The notes below the pieces were generated by a model. It did not search any database and was not told the DNA's origin. It saw only the letters and a list, made by a program, of their open reading frames with translations. From assembly GCA_002189035.1 (NCBI GenBank), contig CM007990.1:434001-498000 (forward strand): a DNA stretch of 64,000 bases, given 5' to 3'. Below are positions 34,009 through 46,228 of the stretch, piece by piece. The position numbers and the translations under genes are program-made. Source of the stretch: Utricularia gibba. Its lineage: Eukaryota; Streptophyta; Magnoliopsida; Lamiales; Lentibulariaceae. Position 1 is the first letter of the stretch, and each line of letters begins with the position of its first letter.

Positions 34009-37000
34009 ATGGCAAAGTTTTCAAATGCCGACAACAGGAGAATGTACTCCTGGTGGTGGGATAGTCATATTAGCCCCAAGAACTCGAAGTGGCTTAAGGA
34101 GAATCTCACAGGTCCTTCCTTGTAGTCATATTATCAAGTTTACAGTGTACTGCACCATAATGTAATAAATTATCTGAACCTTTGTCTCCACGGTGGAGAA
34201 AGACAGTGCTGAAAAGCTTCTGTCTTGCACTGTTTTTTATGCTGTTATCCTTGATGCAAATGAGGTTTTTGAGAAGTTTCAGCTGTGCTTGTCCCTTTTC
34301 TCATGTAGATATGGATTCCAAAGTCAAATCGATGATAAAGCTCATTGAAGAAGATGCAGATTCATTTGCCAGGAGAGCAGAGATGTACTACAAAAAGCGG
34401 CCGGAGCTTATGAAATTGGTGGAAGAGTTTTACAGGGCGTATCGAGCATTGGCTGAAAGGTATGATCATGCAACCGGAGTTATCCGGCATGCCCACCGCA
34501 CTATGGCGGAAGCCTTTCCGAACCAAATGCCGGCAATGTTTGCTGATGATTCACCAGTAGGTTCTGCTGATAGTAGAACCTCTGATTCATCTACCCCAGT
34601 AAGTTTTCTTTGAAACAAGATTATTCCTGTTTCTTGATTCTTCTCATTACTTCCTTTTTTGTTCGCTAATGATCCTGACCTCGAACAGAACAGGGAGTTT
34701 ACGGATGATTCTGAATCGGTTGGCCGTAGAAAATCTTTTACACGTTTTAGGGATGAGTTCTTGCCTGTTGATCAGGCAAGGAGAGAGCTTCATTTTGATG
34801 AGATGGAGGAGAAAGAAGACAGCACCCACAGCAATAGGAGGAAGGATCATGACTCTGAGGAGATTATGGCTTTAAAGGAATCCATTGCTAAGCTTGAAGC
34901 TGAGAAAGAAGCTGGCCTTTCTCAGTATCAGCAAAGTTTGGATAGATTATCTGATCTCGAAAAGGAGATGGCCCAGATCAAGGGAAGTTTTGAAGTTCTT
35001 TCTGATCAAGCTAAGAAAGCTGAATCTGAAATCACTATCTTGAACAAGAAACTGACTGAAGTTGAAGCTGAAAAGGAATCTCATCTTCAAAACTACCAGC
35101 AATCTGTGGAGAAGATATCCAAGCTTCAAGAGCATGCTTGGGAACTTGATAAACGAGCCGAATCAGCTAATAGCGAAGCCCAGTCTTTGAGAAGTGAACT
35201 TGAGAAACTGGGATTGGAGAAGGATGCTGCTCTCAATCAGTATATGCAATCGTTGGATCTGAGATCGACACTGGAGAACAAGTTGCAGCTCACTGAAGAA
35301 GATTCTAAGAAGTTGAAAGAGAGAGCAGAGAAAGCGGAGAGTGAAATTCAAGTTCTCAGAGAAACTGTTGCCAAGTTGACTCAAGAAAAGGAAACTGCAG
35401 CTCAGAGATACCAACAGTGCTTGGATACAATCGCCACATTGGAGGAGAAGTTGAAGATTGCTCAGGAAGAGGCGAAGAAACTCAGTTTTGAGGTTACTAG
35501 CAGAGACACAAAGCTGAAGGGAGCTGAAGAACAGTTTTCCCTGTTGGAAAAGTCAAACCAGTCTCTTCATATGGAACTGGAGGCTTTGATGGTAAAAATG
35601 GGAACTCAAAGTCACGAGCTTACAGAGAAGCAGAAGGAGCTTGGAACGCTTTGGGCTCGCATACAGGAAGAAAGACTACGGTTTGTTGAGGCTGAAACGG
35701 CTTTCCAGACTTTGCAGCAGTTGCATGCACAAACTCAGGAAGAGCTTCGAGTTATGGCTTCTGATCTGCAGCACAGGGTTCAGAATATGAAGGCCATGGA
35801 GGCCGAGAAGCAAAGTTTGCAGGATGAATTCTCCGAGATTAAAAAGGAGAACAAGCACCTGGAGCAGCTAAATGCCTCTTTCGAATTGTCGATTAAGGAT
35901 ATGAAGGAGGAGATGTCAAGCTTGGTAGAATCAAAACAGAAACTCAAGGATGAGCTTGAGCTGAGATTTGACCAGAAAAATGCATTACAGCAAGAAATAT
36001 ATTGCCTGAAAGAAAATTTGAATGACTTGAACAAGAAGCATATAGGGATTATGGACCAGGTACATGCTGTTGGCTTGACTGCAGAGTCCTTGGAATCCTC
36101 AGTGAAGGAGTTGAAGAGCGATAATACTCGTCTGCAACAAACTTTGCAGATTGAAAGTAGAGAGAAATCAGCACTGCTCTCAAGGCTGGAAATTCTAGAC
36201 CAGCTCTTTGAGAAAAACTCTCTTCTGGAGAACTCACTAGCTGATTTGAATGCTGAATTAGAAGCTGCCAGGGGGGAGATCAAGAGGTTGGAAGAGTCTT
36301 TCCAGTCCTTGTTAAATGAAAAATCCACTATTCTCGAAGAGAAATCTAGCCTTGCTGTGCAGCTAGAGGAAACAAACAGGAATTTTGAAAAACTTTCGCA
36401 GCATAATGCAGTTTTGGAAAACTCCCTTTCTGATGTGCAGAATCAACTTGAAGTTTTAATGTCCAAGTCTAATATCTTGGAAGATTCACATCAGTTACTT
36501 GTAAATGAGAAAGCTTTGCTAAAGATTGATAATGATGGTCTAAGTGTTCAGTTGGAGGTTATTCAAGGGAAATTGGACGATCTTATGAAACTCTATGGAG
36601 AACTAGAAAAGAGAAATTTCGCACTTGAGAAAGAGAAGGAAGAAAATCTTAGTAATATAGGAGAGTTGCAGTTGTCTTTGGAGGTGGAGAGGCGGGAGCA
36701 TGTTAACGATGTTTATGTAAGTCAAACAAAGTTTAGCGAACTCAAAACCGAGATGGATCATTGGCAGGAAGAATGCAGAAGAAGAGAAGCAGAACTTGAT
36801 CAGATGATGGGTATTGCCTTAAATAATGACATTGAAATACTTGTTCTCGGCATAACTGGCCAGGACTTGATCGAAAGAAACCACTTTCTCCGCAGTGAGA
36901 ATGTTAAACTTTCAGAAGAATCACTTCTACTAGGAAGGAAGATCTCACACTTAGAAGCAAATTATTTGAAGCAACAAGATGATAAAAAGGTTCTGATTGA

Positions 37001-40000
37001 CCAAAATAGAGTCCTGCGAGCAGGGAATCATCAATTGTTGAGGGCTGTCGACATGGCTGAGGATTTCTGCATTGATGCTAAAGGTGAGAAGGATCAGGTT
37101 TATATTGACCAGCTTTTAAGGAGGATTCAAAACATGAAACAATCCCTGAAAAAAAGTGATGATGAGAAAATTGAGGCTTCTCTTGAAATGATTCCACTTC
37201 TCACTTGGATCCGGCAACTGGTACATATGAATGAAGAATTGAGATCCGAGTTGCAAGAGGGAGACTGTTTTAAGGAAACTCAACTGAGGCAGATTGAGGA
37301 TTTGGGGTTAAAGCTAAAGGATATTCAAGCATCTTTCGAAGAGATGCAAAGAGAAAAAACAGAGCTTTATGCAGAGAAATGTTCTTTGACTGATGAGATA
37401 CTGGGTTTGGAGGAAAAGAGCAGTGTCCTTGAAGTGGAAAATGACATTTTGTCTATAGAAATGTTGGATCTAAAAACCATGTCTTTAATTTTCAGAAGGC
37501 TTGTGGATGAAGGAATGTTCACAATACAAAATCTCATGAAAGATCTGACAACTCTTCAGGACAAGAATGCTACCCTCGTGGGAAAGCTGCAGTTGGCAGA
37601 AGGAAGGTTGCAAGACGTTGAAATCGAAAATCTTCGTCAAAAGGAGGTGCTGCAGAAGATGGATGAAGAAGCCAAGGACTTCGCATTTTTAAAGAATCAG
37701 TTGTATCATGAGATCGAAAGTGGGAAAAAAATGTTGCAGCAGGCGGCGCTGGAACTTAAGTTGGCTGAAGAGAAACTTGTTGTAGTGGAAGAAGAGAAAT
37801 TTGAGTCAAAAAGGCAAGTGGAAGATCTAAGTGTGCTGTATAATATACTCAAAGTGAATCACAACGAACAGGGGAATCAGATCCTGAAACTATCAACAGA
37901 CGCATGCCATTTGAGGATTGAGAATGAACTCTTTCACGATGTGAGCGGGAACCTTGAAGGTGAACTGCAAAACAAATCCGAAGAGATAAACAGGTTGAAT
38001 GATGAGATTGAAAATGGAAAAAAAATGTTGCAGCAGGTGGGGTTGCAACTTAAGTTGGTAGAAGAGAAGCTGGTTGTAGTTGAGGAAGAGAAATGCCAGT
38101 CAAAAAGGCAAGTTGAAGGTCTGAGTGTGCTATACAATGAGCTCAAAGCGCGCCATGACGAGCAGGGAAATCAGATCTTGAAACTGTCAACAGATGCATG
38201 TCATTTGAGCATTGAAAATAATTTGTCGCATGATGTGAGCTTAATCCTTGAGGACGAGCTTGAAAAAAGATATGCAGAGATGAAGAAGTTGAATGATGAG
38301 ATTGAAAATGGAAAAAAATCATACACCAGGTGGGTCTGGAACTTAAGTTAGCAGAAGTGAAACTCGTTTTAGTAGAGAAAGAGAAGTTTGAGTCAAAAAA
38401 GCAAGTGGAAGGTCTGAATACGCTGTACAATGAGGTCAAAATGCGTCAAGATGAATACGAGAATCAGCTCCTGAAACTATCAACAGGCACATGCCATTTG
38501 AGCATTGAGAATGATTTCTTGCACGATGTGAGCCGAAAGCTTGAAGATGAGCTGCAAAGCAAGTCTGGAGAGATGAATAGGTTGAGTGATGAGATTGAAA
38601 GTGGGAAAAACATGTTACAGAAAGTGGCACTGGAACTTAAGTTAGCAGAAGAGAAACTGATTGTAGTGGAGGAAGAAAAATTTGAGTTAAAAAGGCAAGT
38701 GGAGGATCTAAGTACGCTATACAGTGAGCTGAAAGTGCGTCAGGATGAACAGGGGAATCAGATACTGAAACTTTCATCAGAGACAAGCCATTTGAGCATT
38801 GAGAATGATTTCTTGCATGATGTGAACTTAAGCCTTGAAGATGAGATGGAAAACAGATCTGAAGAGATCAACAAGTTGAATGATGAGATTGAAAGTGGAA
38901 AAAAAATGTTGCAGCAGATGGCGCTGGAATTTAACTTAGCAGAAGAGAGACTGATTGTAGTAGAAGAAGAGAAACTTGACTCAAAAAGGCAAGTGGAAGA
39001 TCTGAGTATGCTGTATAATGCACTCAAAGTGAATCACAACGAACAGGGGAATCAGATCCTGAAATTATCAACAGACACATGCCATTTGAGCATTGAGAAT
39101 TACTTCTTGCACGATGTGTGCAGAAACCTTGAGGATGAAATGCATAACAAAGACGAAGAGATAAGCAAGTTGGACAGAGGAGCTTCATCTATTCTGAGGC
39201 AATTTTTTCATGTCATGGTAACTCAGCTTCTATACGAGCAGAAGTGCCATGAACTTCAGGAAGCCTGTCTTGAATTCATGTATCAAAATGAAGCTCTTAA
39301 AACTGAATTGGCATCACTTGCCCCAGACATTGAGTCAATGAGGGAATGCGTTTGGTCACTAGAGAACTACACTAGTACACACATGAAGCTTCACCATCCC
39401 AAGGACGAGAAGCTGGAGGTACATTTGGAAAAAAATGAAATTTCAAATTTTGAGGACTTGAATTATCTGCTTTATCATTCCAATTTCATGCGGCTTCAAC
39501 TGACTATTTTATCCATTTCTAGGATCCTGATGCTGCTAAGAGTTTGGATGAAGTCGCCTCGAGCAAAAATGAGAAGCATATGCTGCAAGATCCCTTCATG
39601 GATCTGCATGGTAGACTTCAAGTGGCTGTAAAGACAGTAATGGGCATAAATGATCATTTGATTCAAGAAAGCGGTGATCTGCGTTCCAAATTGGACGCTT
39701 CAAATAAGCAACTGGAGTTGTTGCAGAATGAGGTTCAGAATATGAGGCCAAAATCTGAAATAACAGAGGCTGATGATGCTCTTTTGACTAAAGATATTGT
39801 GCTTGATCAGGCGTCGGATGGCAGTAACCGTCATGCAGTTGATGAAAATCATGTCTTGAAGCTATGGGAGATATCTGATCCAGACCCAACACTCAGAACA
39901 CCCAAGAAAAAAGAAGTTTTGGGATCATTTACCGAGGAAGAACTAACCTTGGGGATGCTAGAAACCTCAAAAAAGTCAGCTGATCTGGTCCATGAAGTAA

Positions 40001-40521
40001 ACAATATGAAGATCTTGCAGAGGCTGGGCTCTGATGTTCAGAAACTGGTGAATCTCCAACTCACCGTCCAGGACTTGAAAAAGAAACTCAATGTCACCGA
40101 GAAACACCAACGCGGCAAGGCTGTGATTGTGTGTGAAGCACTGAAGGGACAACTTGAAGAAGCTGACACAGCCATCTTAAAGTTGTTTGATGTCAACGAC
40201 AAGCTGATGAAAAACGTCGATGACAGGGCTTCTTTCGAGATTAAGTCATTCTCCTCGTTCGACTTCGAAGGGGAAGACGGTGGAGCCAGGAGGAGGAAGT
40301 TATCTCTGCAGGCATGTAGAATGTCGGAGAAGATTGGAAGGTTGCAGTTGGAAGTACAAAGATTACAGCTTGATCTGCTGAAACTGATGGATTATCAACA
40401 AGGAGGCAAAACAAAGACATCAATGAAAAGAATCCTTCTGAGGGATTACATCTACGGAAGAACCAGATTCAAAGACAAAAAGGCTCTTGTTTGCTGCCTG
40501 CAGCCTTCAACCAAGGAATGA
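34009..40521 (+). CDS. NET1: NETWORKED 1-type actin-binding coiled-coil protein, frameshifted
   Basis: NET1 proteins bind F-actin at the plasma membrane and plasmodesmata. Exons are 34009-34111, 34309-34598, 34689-39418 and 39523-40521. Residues 1-130 form the NAB actin-binding domain ([58 protein letters not shown]). The rest is a very long coiled coil, with a conserved C-terminus ([19 protein letters not shown]). Near 37710-39178 there are five tandem units of 98 residues. In the third unit one A is missing from the A7 run 38312-38318: IENGKK is followed by SYTRW instead of the expected [13 protein letters not shown]. Adding it gives 2040 aa in one frame. The intron at 39419-39522 (GT-AG) joins DEKLE to DPDAAK. 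Confidence 0.95.
37710..39178 (+). repeat. Five tandem 294-bp (98-residue) units inside NET1
   Basis: The GAG codon that begins each unit (of EIES/EIEN-GKK) lies at 37710, 38004, 38298, 38591 and 38885, so spacings are 294, 294, 293 and 294. Every unit has the order [22 protein letters not shown], QVEDLSxLYN, [16 protein letters not shown], then [14 protein letters not shown]. The one 293 spacing carries the frameshift. Units differ by many substitutions but keep length, so duplication is old and length is conserved. Confidence 0.93.
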
Positions 40522-42162
40522 GTAATCTGTTTACATTTTTCTACGAGACCCTTCTTCCATTTCTTTTGATCTCCCCCAATGGATTTGCAGAGCGCATGTG
40601 CTGTGTACATTTCGAATTGAATAATACCTACAGCTTCTGAACATGTGAGAGCAATTTTCAGTACTGAAAGAATCATTTGAGCTCCACGATTCGCTGTGTT
40701 CTGCAGCCATCTTGGAACAAGGCCTTCCATTATTGCAAAACTACACTTCTGGAGCACGATTCTGGGCCTGAAAAATAAGCCATTCAGAAGGGTCATCCCT
40801 AGACAGGTAGAACAAACCATCTACAGTCCATTTCTCTTTTCCTTGAGTAGGTGGAAATGCATTGAAGTTTTGCGTGTCCAAGTAGCAGAAACAGACTTAA
40901 CTCCTATACTATGTCTATGCGTGCCATTGCTGTCAGATCCCATAAAGCCTTCCTTCTAACACCCCAGATGATCTCATCCTTGCATCATCCTCAAACAAAG
41001 GGAGATCCCATTGATTGATTACTCTCACTAATCCCCATGGTGTGAGCCTGAGCCTGTACAGCGAAAGGGCAGGGCATCATCACAGGGACAAACGTGAGAG
41101 AATCTTCGAGGGAGACAGAGGGAATAACCTCGTTTGAGGGTGTGTCCAAAGGGAATGAATGAATGAATGATCCCAGCCATAGAGCAAAAAGGCTGGTTTT
41201 TGCTTTGAATTAAGAAAAGGAAATGTGAAGCGAAGAAGCAAGCAAGCAATGGGTCAGTGTTGTGTGCTCAGTAGATGCTACTGCTGGTGTAGGGCTGCCT
41301 CAGGGCACGCCAGTTTTTGTCGTTGATGATGCCGATGTTGAGGGGACAAGCCTCACCCCCATCTGACCCCTCGCCCCTCTTCCCTTGTCTTGCTCTCCAG
41401 CGTGCTGTCTCAGTGGCGCAGACGGGTATTTAATTTTTTTTCTTTCAAAAATAAAATAATTTATTCCAACTTTATAAATCATATGATATTTTGAGTATTT
41501 TTATCATTTCTATCCGCATGCATAATTGTTTAATTCAAAAATACTTTATTTAGGTAAATTTTATTAAATAACTTAAATATCAATCAAATTTTTTTCTAAA
41601 TTCAAATAACTCAAATATGATATTAATTAACCTATTTTACTGAAGATTAGTTGAACTAACCCTAGTTTTTCCAAATCGCGGCTTCCGGGACTCGCCGATG
41701 GGCAGCGGCGGTGGCGTATCTATCCATGCCGATAGGAATGGGACCGGCGCGCGATCGATGAGGAAGGAGGTTTGAGTGAGGAATGATGGGATGGGGATCC
41801 CCAGGTGGGGAAAAGCGAGGAGAAAAGAAAAAGTTGGCATGAGATGAAAAAGAAAAAGTTTTCGCATTGGAAAAGTAAAAGCGTAGCGTGTTTTTCCTCA
41901 ATTTCTTATTGTTGTTGCGACAATGTTGGTTGCATCGAGTGTGAGTACCTTTTGACTGTTAGTTTGGTTCGTTCTGAGCTCTCGAGGTACAACGCTGTGA
42001 AGCGGGAAGGGGAGGCGCAGATAAAAGGAGCCACTCACTGCGCTCTCATTTGTTTACTGTGACGGTAAGATGGGTGGGTAGGTGCATGGGGTAAGTGGTT
42101 TCTATTCTATAAAGCAGAACAATTGGGGTCTGTCATGCACAACAGTCCAGCTGCAACTCGAA
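40522..42162. other. NET1 3'UTR and promoter of the FORKED-like gene
   Basis: No coding gene was seen. An AT-rich block lies at 41430-41640. A GATAAAAGG TATA-like element at about 42019 is some 145 bp before the FORKED-like start codon. Confidence 0.45.
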
Positions 42163-44333
42163 ATGTACAACAATAGGAGCAGCGGGAGCAGCAAAATGGA
42201 CATTCTCTGGGCGGATTCCGGGGAACCCCACCTGCCGGAAAGTCCCAGGGGTCCGATGGAGTTTCTGTCGAGGTCGTGGAGCGCCTCGGCGCTTCAGGTT
42301 TTCAAGGCTCTGAGTCACAACCAGTCGGTGAATCTTCCCAAAGCTAACTCCGGCGCCGCAGTTGTATCCCCGGCGGAACATGTTGGTGCTGAAGAGGAGC
42401 CTGGTAGACTTTCTAGGAACACCTTCTCCTTCGCTTCCTCTGCAACATGCCAGCTCATACTCGAGCGGATTATGTCTCAGTCTGTAAGTTCGTTGCACAC
42501 ATTCGAATTTCCTGCAACATTTTGGGTCCTCATTGTTGTGTAATTGCAGGAGATCTCGCCTCTGACATCAGGGAGGCTTTCACACAGCAGTGGACCTCTC
42601 AATGGCTGTATGAATGAAGAGAACGAGAGTCCTCCGGTCTCACCTTATGAGGAGGAGTACGAAGATGTTGTCAAGGTTTGTTTTGTGTCAACAAGTGATT
42701 AACTCTCTAAAGATGTGCGACAATATCTGCTTTTGTTTCTTTCTGAAATCTGCTTTGTTGACTTCGCTAAAAATCTCAACTTTTTCGGTTTTCCTTGTTT
42801 GGTTGATGCTTTTTCTTCTATGCGTGCCGTAGGCTATAGTAGCTGGTTGAGTGGTTCAGTGGATAACGTCGTCTCAGTCGATTCGTGGTTTTTTTAGTTG
42901 ATTTTGAGTGCTGACACAGTAAAATTTATTGCGTTTGTTGCTTGAGTGTCACTGGATGAGGCCCCATTTCTGGAAAAAGATGGGAGCTTTGATAAGTTTA
43001 CTGTGTTTGATGAGGACCCATTTTCAACGTGAATAGTATTTCAACGCCAAGAACACACTGCAACCTCTGTTCACCGGAACTCCTCGGGCCGGTGGCGGCA
43101 CCAGCGGCGTCGCAACGCCGGGAGGGAAGAAGGTGGGTAGGTGGCTCAAGGAGCGGAAGGAGAAGAAGAAGGAGGAAACCAGGGCTCAGAGTGCGCAGAT
43201 TCATGCGGCTGTTTCAGTTGCAGGAGTTGCTGCTGCCGTCGCCGCCATCGCCGCCGCGACGGCAGCCGCATCTTGTAAGGGACAAGACGAACAGATGGCT
43301 AAGACCGACATGGCAGTGGCTTCCGCTGCCACTTTGGTGGCCGCCCAGTGCGTAGAAGCGGCGGAGGCCATCGGCGCCGACCGAGACCATCTACTTTCCG
43401 CGGTTTCCTCTGCCGTCAACGTCCGATCCCACGGCGATATTTCCACTCTCACCGCCGCTGCCGCCACCGGTAAACCAACTAAAAATCATACCCCCTGTTC
43501 TCTTCCACCCAAAGAACAGCACAGAACTAACCTTTTTTCCTTTCTGTTTTCCTCCCAAGCTCTCCGAGGAGTTGCTACCTTGAAAGCTAGAGCTTTGAAA
43601 GAAGTATGGAATGTTGCAGCGGCAATTCCCATTGAAAGGGGAATTAACAACACCAATGTGGATGGCCACTTAGATGATCTTGTTGCAGAGGAAAACTTCC
43701 TTGCTGCGTGCAATCAAGAGATGCTTGCTCGTGGCTGTGAGCTTCTGAAAAGAACCCGAAAAGGTAGCAACTACACAGTTCTTGTGCAAAGACCAACAGT
43801 TGTTGTGATCTTGACAGAGAAACAACTTTTTCTTCCTTCTCAGGTGATCTCCATTGGAAGATTGTCTCAGTTTACCTCCACAGGAGTGGAAACGTAAGTT
43901 TGCTTCATCATCCTCACAAAAAGCATTGTTACAGGCATGCCATTCGAACTCTCAAGCTTTCATGAATTTTAAATGCAGGTCATGCTGAAGATGAAGAGCA
44001 AGCATGTGGGCAAGACCATCACTAAGAAGAAGAAAAGTACCTACTTTTGTTCTCCAAAGTTCAAACTTCAATGCACTTTTCGAGTTTTTTCACAACTTTT
44101 CATCACCCACAGGTGTTGTTCTAGAGGTTACTAGAAATGTACCTGCATGGCCGGGCCGGCATCTGCTTGAAGATGGCGAGCAGAGGCGATACTTCGGGCT
44201 GAAAACCTACGGAAGAGGAACAGTAGAATTCGAATGCAGGAATGCTAAAGAGTATGAAATGTGGACACAAGGAGTCTCCAGGCTCCTCGCCATTGTTGCA
44301 GAAAGGAAGAGAAGGCATCAACCATGTTACTAG
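42163..44333 (+). CDS. FORKED-like / VAN3-binding protein (DUF828 + PH)
   Basis: These proteins act with the ARF-GAP VAN3 in vesicle traffic that places PIN1 and patterns leaf veins. Seven exons: 42163-42483, 42550-42675, 43037-43469, 43560-43763, 43844-43893, 43979-44036 and 44113-44333 give 470 aa in one frame. The N-terminal half has [20 protein letters not shown], typical of the auxin canalisation (DUF828) domain. Then comes [14 protein letters not shown] and an alanine-rich helix ([20 protein letters not shown]). [16 protein letters not shown] follows. The C-terminal PH-like domain starts at [13 protein letters not shown] and ends with [17 protein letters not shown]. The ATG at 42163 is the first in the frame; GTG at 42082 precedes it. 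Confidence 0.93.
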
Positions 44334-44589
44334 GCTTGCAACAATGCCTTGCCCTGAACAATCTGGAAGCCTGGTTTTTGAACCTTCGTCTCCAGTGGCA
44401 TCAGCTTCGTGTAATATCATTTTCTCTGAATAATGAATGATCTCTGACAATAATCAGCATGTAACAAAGAGGGCTATAACAATAAACATTGAAGATCACT
44501 CAAGAGTATAACACATGTTGCTGTTGCATTAGATACACAGTATGGACTATGAACAACAGTGCAGGATGGGAAGAAACCCCATTAGCAAT
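44334..44589. other. Tail-to-tail spacer, FORKED-like / LIFEGUARD
   Basis: 256 bp between two stop codons. The plus-strand gene's 3'UTR probably overlaps the minus-strand one. No feature beyond AATAA-type polyadenylation signals. Confidence 0.4.
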
Positions 44590-45572
44590 TTAAGTCTCAG
44601 CAGCTCTGAAAAGGTTCATCAAAGAGATGAAGAGATTGAGGATGTCCAAATACAGAGCAACGGAAGCCCAAATGTATTCGTCGTAGGAGTACCGCTTGAT
44701 CAGATTGTCTGTGTCGTAGATGATGTATCCTGCAAAGATTATTGATGCCACACCGCCGTAGATCATCACGGCGATTTTCCCAAAGGGGAAGAAGATCTGA
44801 AATGCAACAGTGCAGTTATAGTCAGCATACCATGAATACTACTTAACAGATAGATAACCCACAGGCAGATGGTAATGCAAGAACCTGAATCAGGGAGAAC
44901 ACCAGGAGGATAATCACAGCAGAAAACAAGAAGGGTCCAAGGAAATTGAAATCTTGGCCCCTCTTTGCGGCCCAGAAAGTGTAGAGAGTCAGACTAATCA
45001 CAACCACCGCTGTTAAGACGGCAGCCTCCAGAATCACTTTCCCTGCAAACGCAGAAGAACCTCAATTTTCCGGCGAAGGCAGAAGAACTTCAGCAATCAA
45101 AACCACTTACCGCTGGTGAAGGCACAAGTTATTCCCAAGGCAAGTGCAAGAGAAAGGGTGAAAACTCCTAGCAGAAAATAGTTGACCGGATGCTTCTTGT
45201 AGTAGAACTGCAACGGGCACAACGCTGCAAATCCCAAATCACCCGAATAAGCAACAGTAGGCAAAAGCACAAAAAATCCCCAATTCAAAAGAATACGCGA
45301 CCCCAAAGGAAGAGAGAAGTTTCCGTACTGATCAGAGGAGTGAAGATGATGACGATGTAAAGAGCTAAGCCAGCGCTGGTGGTTGCGAAGAATCGAGAGA
45401 CGGGATGAACAGAGACGACGACGGCTGCAACAACGACGGTGAAAAGCAACTGAATCGTGATTATTGAGTATATTTTCCGTATGAACGACCATCGGAGCTC
45501 CGGGTTCTCGAGCATCGCCGGGTACAGCAGCTGAGCGCCGCCTTCCACGTCACTTTTCCGACCACCCCACAT
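44590..45572 (-). CDS. LFG: LIFEGUARD / Bax-inhibitor-1 family membrane protein
   Basis: LFG proteins are seven-transmembrane proteins of ER/Golgi type membranes that modulate cell death and susceptibility to powdery mildew. Four exons: 45329-45572, 45111-45224, 44885-45042 and 44590-44796, giving 240 aa. Seven hydrophobic segments are visible, including LLFTVVVAAVVVSV, TLSLALALGITCAF, LTAVVVISLTLYTFWA and FLFSAVIILLVFSLIQ. The family ending is GYIIYDTDNLIKRYSYDEYI then ASVALYLDILNLF. Start MWGGRKSDVEGG at 45572 (ATG). Confidence 0.95.
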
Positions 45573-46228
45573 TCTGGAACCCCTCTCGAAATTGACCAAG
45601 GAGAATATGCTTTGACGAATTGAATACGTGAGGGGCAAGGCGGCCGTTATAACCACACCAAACCCAAACCCAAAGGAAACTTCCCGATGACCGTTCTTAC
45701 AATCCGACGGTCCCCCCTTCTCACTCCGGAAAGATCCAGATTTTCCAAGGACACTTTTTTGCGTAAACGTAACTTGCTGAGACAAAAAAATCAACAAACA
45801 TAAATATCTAACTCAAAGACAGGAGGGGTTTTCTTTTATTTTGAACAAATGGCGTATAGTGTAAACATCCAGTGGCAACAGCAATCACCCCAAAAGATGG
45901 CACCCGGCAGCAGGGAGGGAACTCTGTGGATCCCTTGAACAAATGCCTGCAGATCTCATTGAAAACTATGGCATCACATGAATACTAGCAGCAATATACA
46001 CATACATTGCTGTAGGTTCTGGATTTCAGAAAGCATAGGCTCTATGACGACGGACTCCAAAGGTGGAAAAAATGCGAATGGTGATCATTCGACGAGCTGC
46101 AAATCACAAACAAGAACAGCATCCCAGTTTGTGAACATGGATGGGTACTTTGTGCATCTCAGTAAAGTTCTGTAGTGCGAGATAACCTTGTTTAGAAAAG
46201 GGTGGAAGAGATGATTACCTCTTTTGTG
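45573..46228. other. LFG promoter and SEC24A 3'UTR
   Basis: 656 bp between tandem minus-strand genes. Open frames are short. No repeat or RNA gene seen. Confidence 0.45.

Noticed and set aside
35780-36328. Minus-strand open frame of 182 codons inside NET1
   Set aside because: It is the reverse-strand shadow of the coiled-coil coding region (poly-Ser/Phe from Glu/Lys codons).
39419-39522. Apparent third frame change in NET1
   Set aside because: It is a normal GT-AG intron joining DEKLE to DPDAAK; no indel is needed.
40985-41180. Two stretches resembling miR393 (CAAAGGGA... and ...TTGAT/ATGATCC)
   Set aside because: Both differ from the mature sequence by inserted and changed bases and no complementary arm is visible nearby.
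42133-42498. Minus-strand frame of 121 codons over FORKED-like exon 1
   Set aside because: Reverse shadow of a well supported exon.
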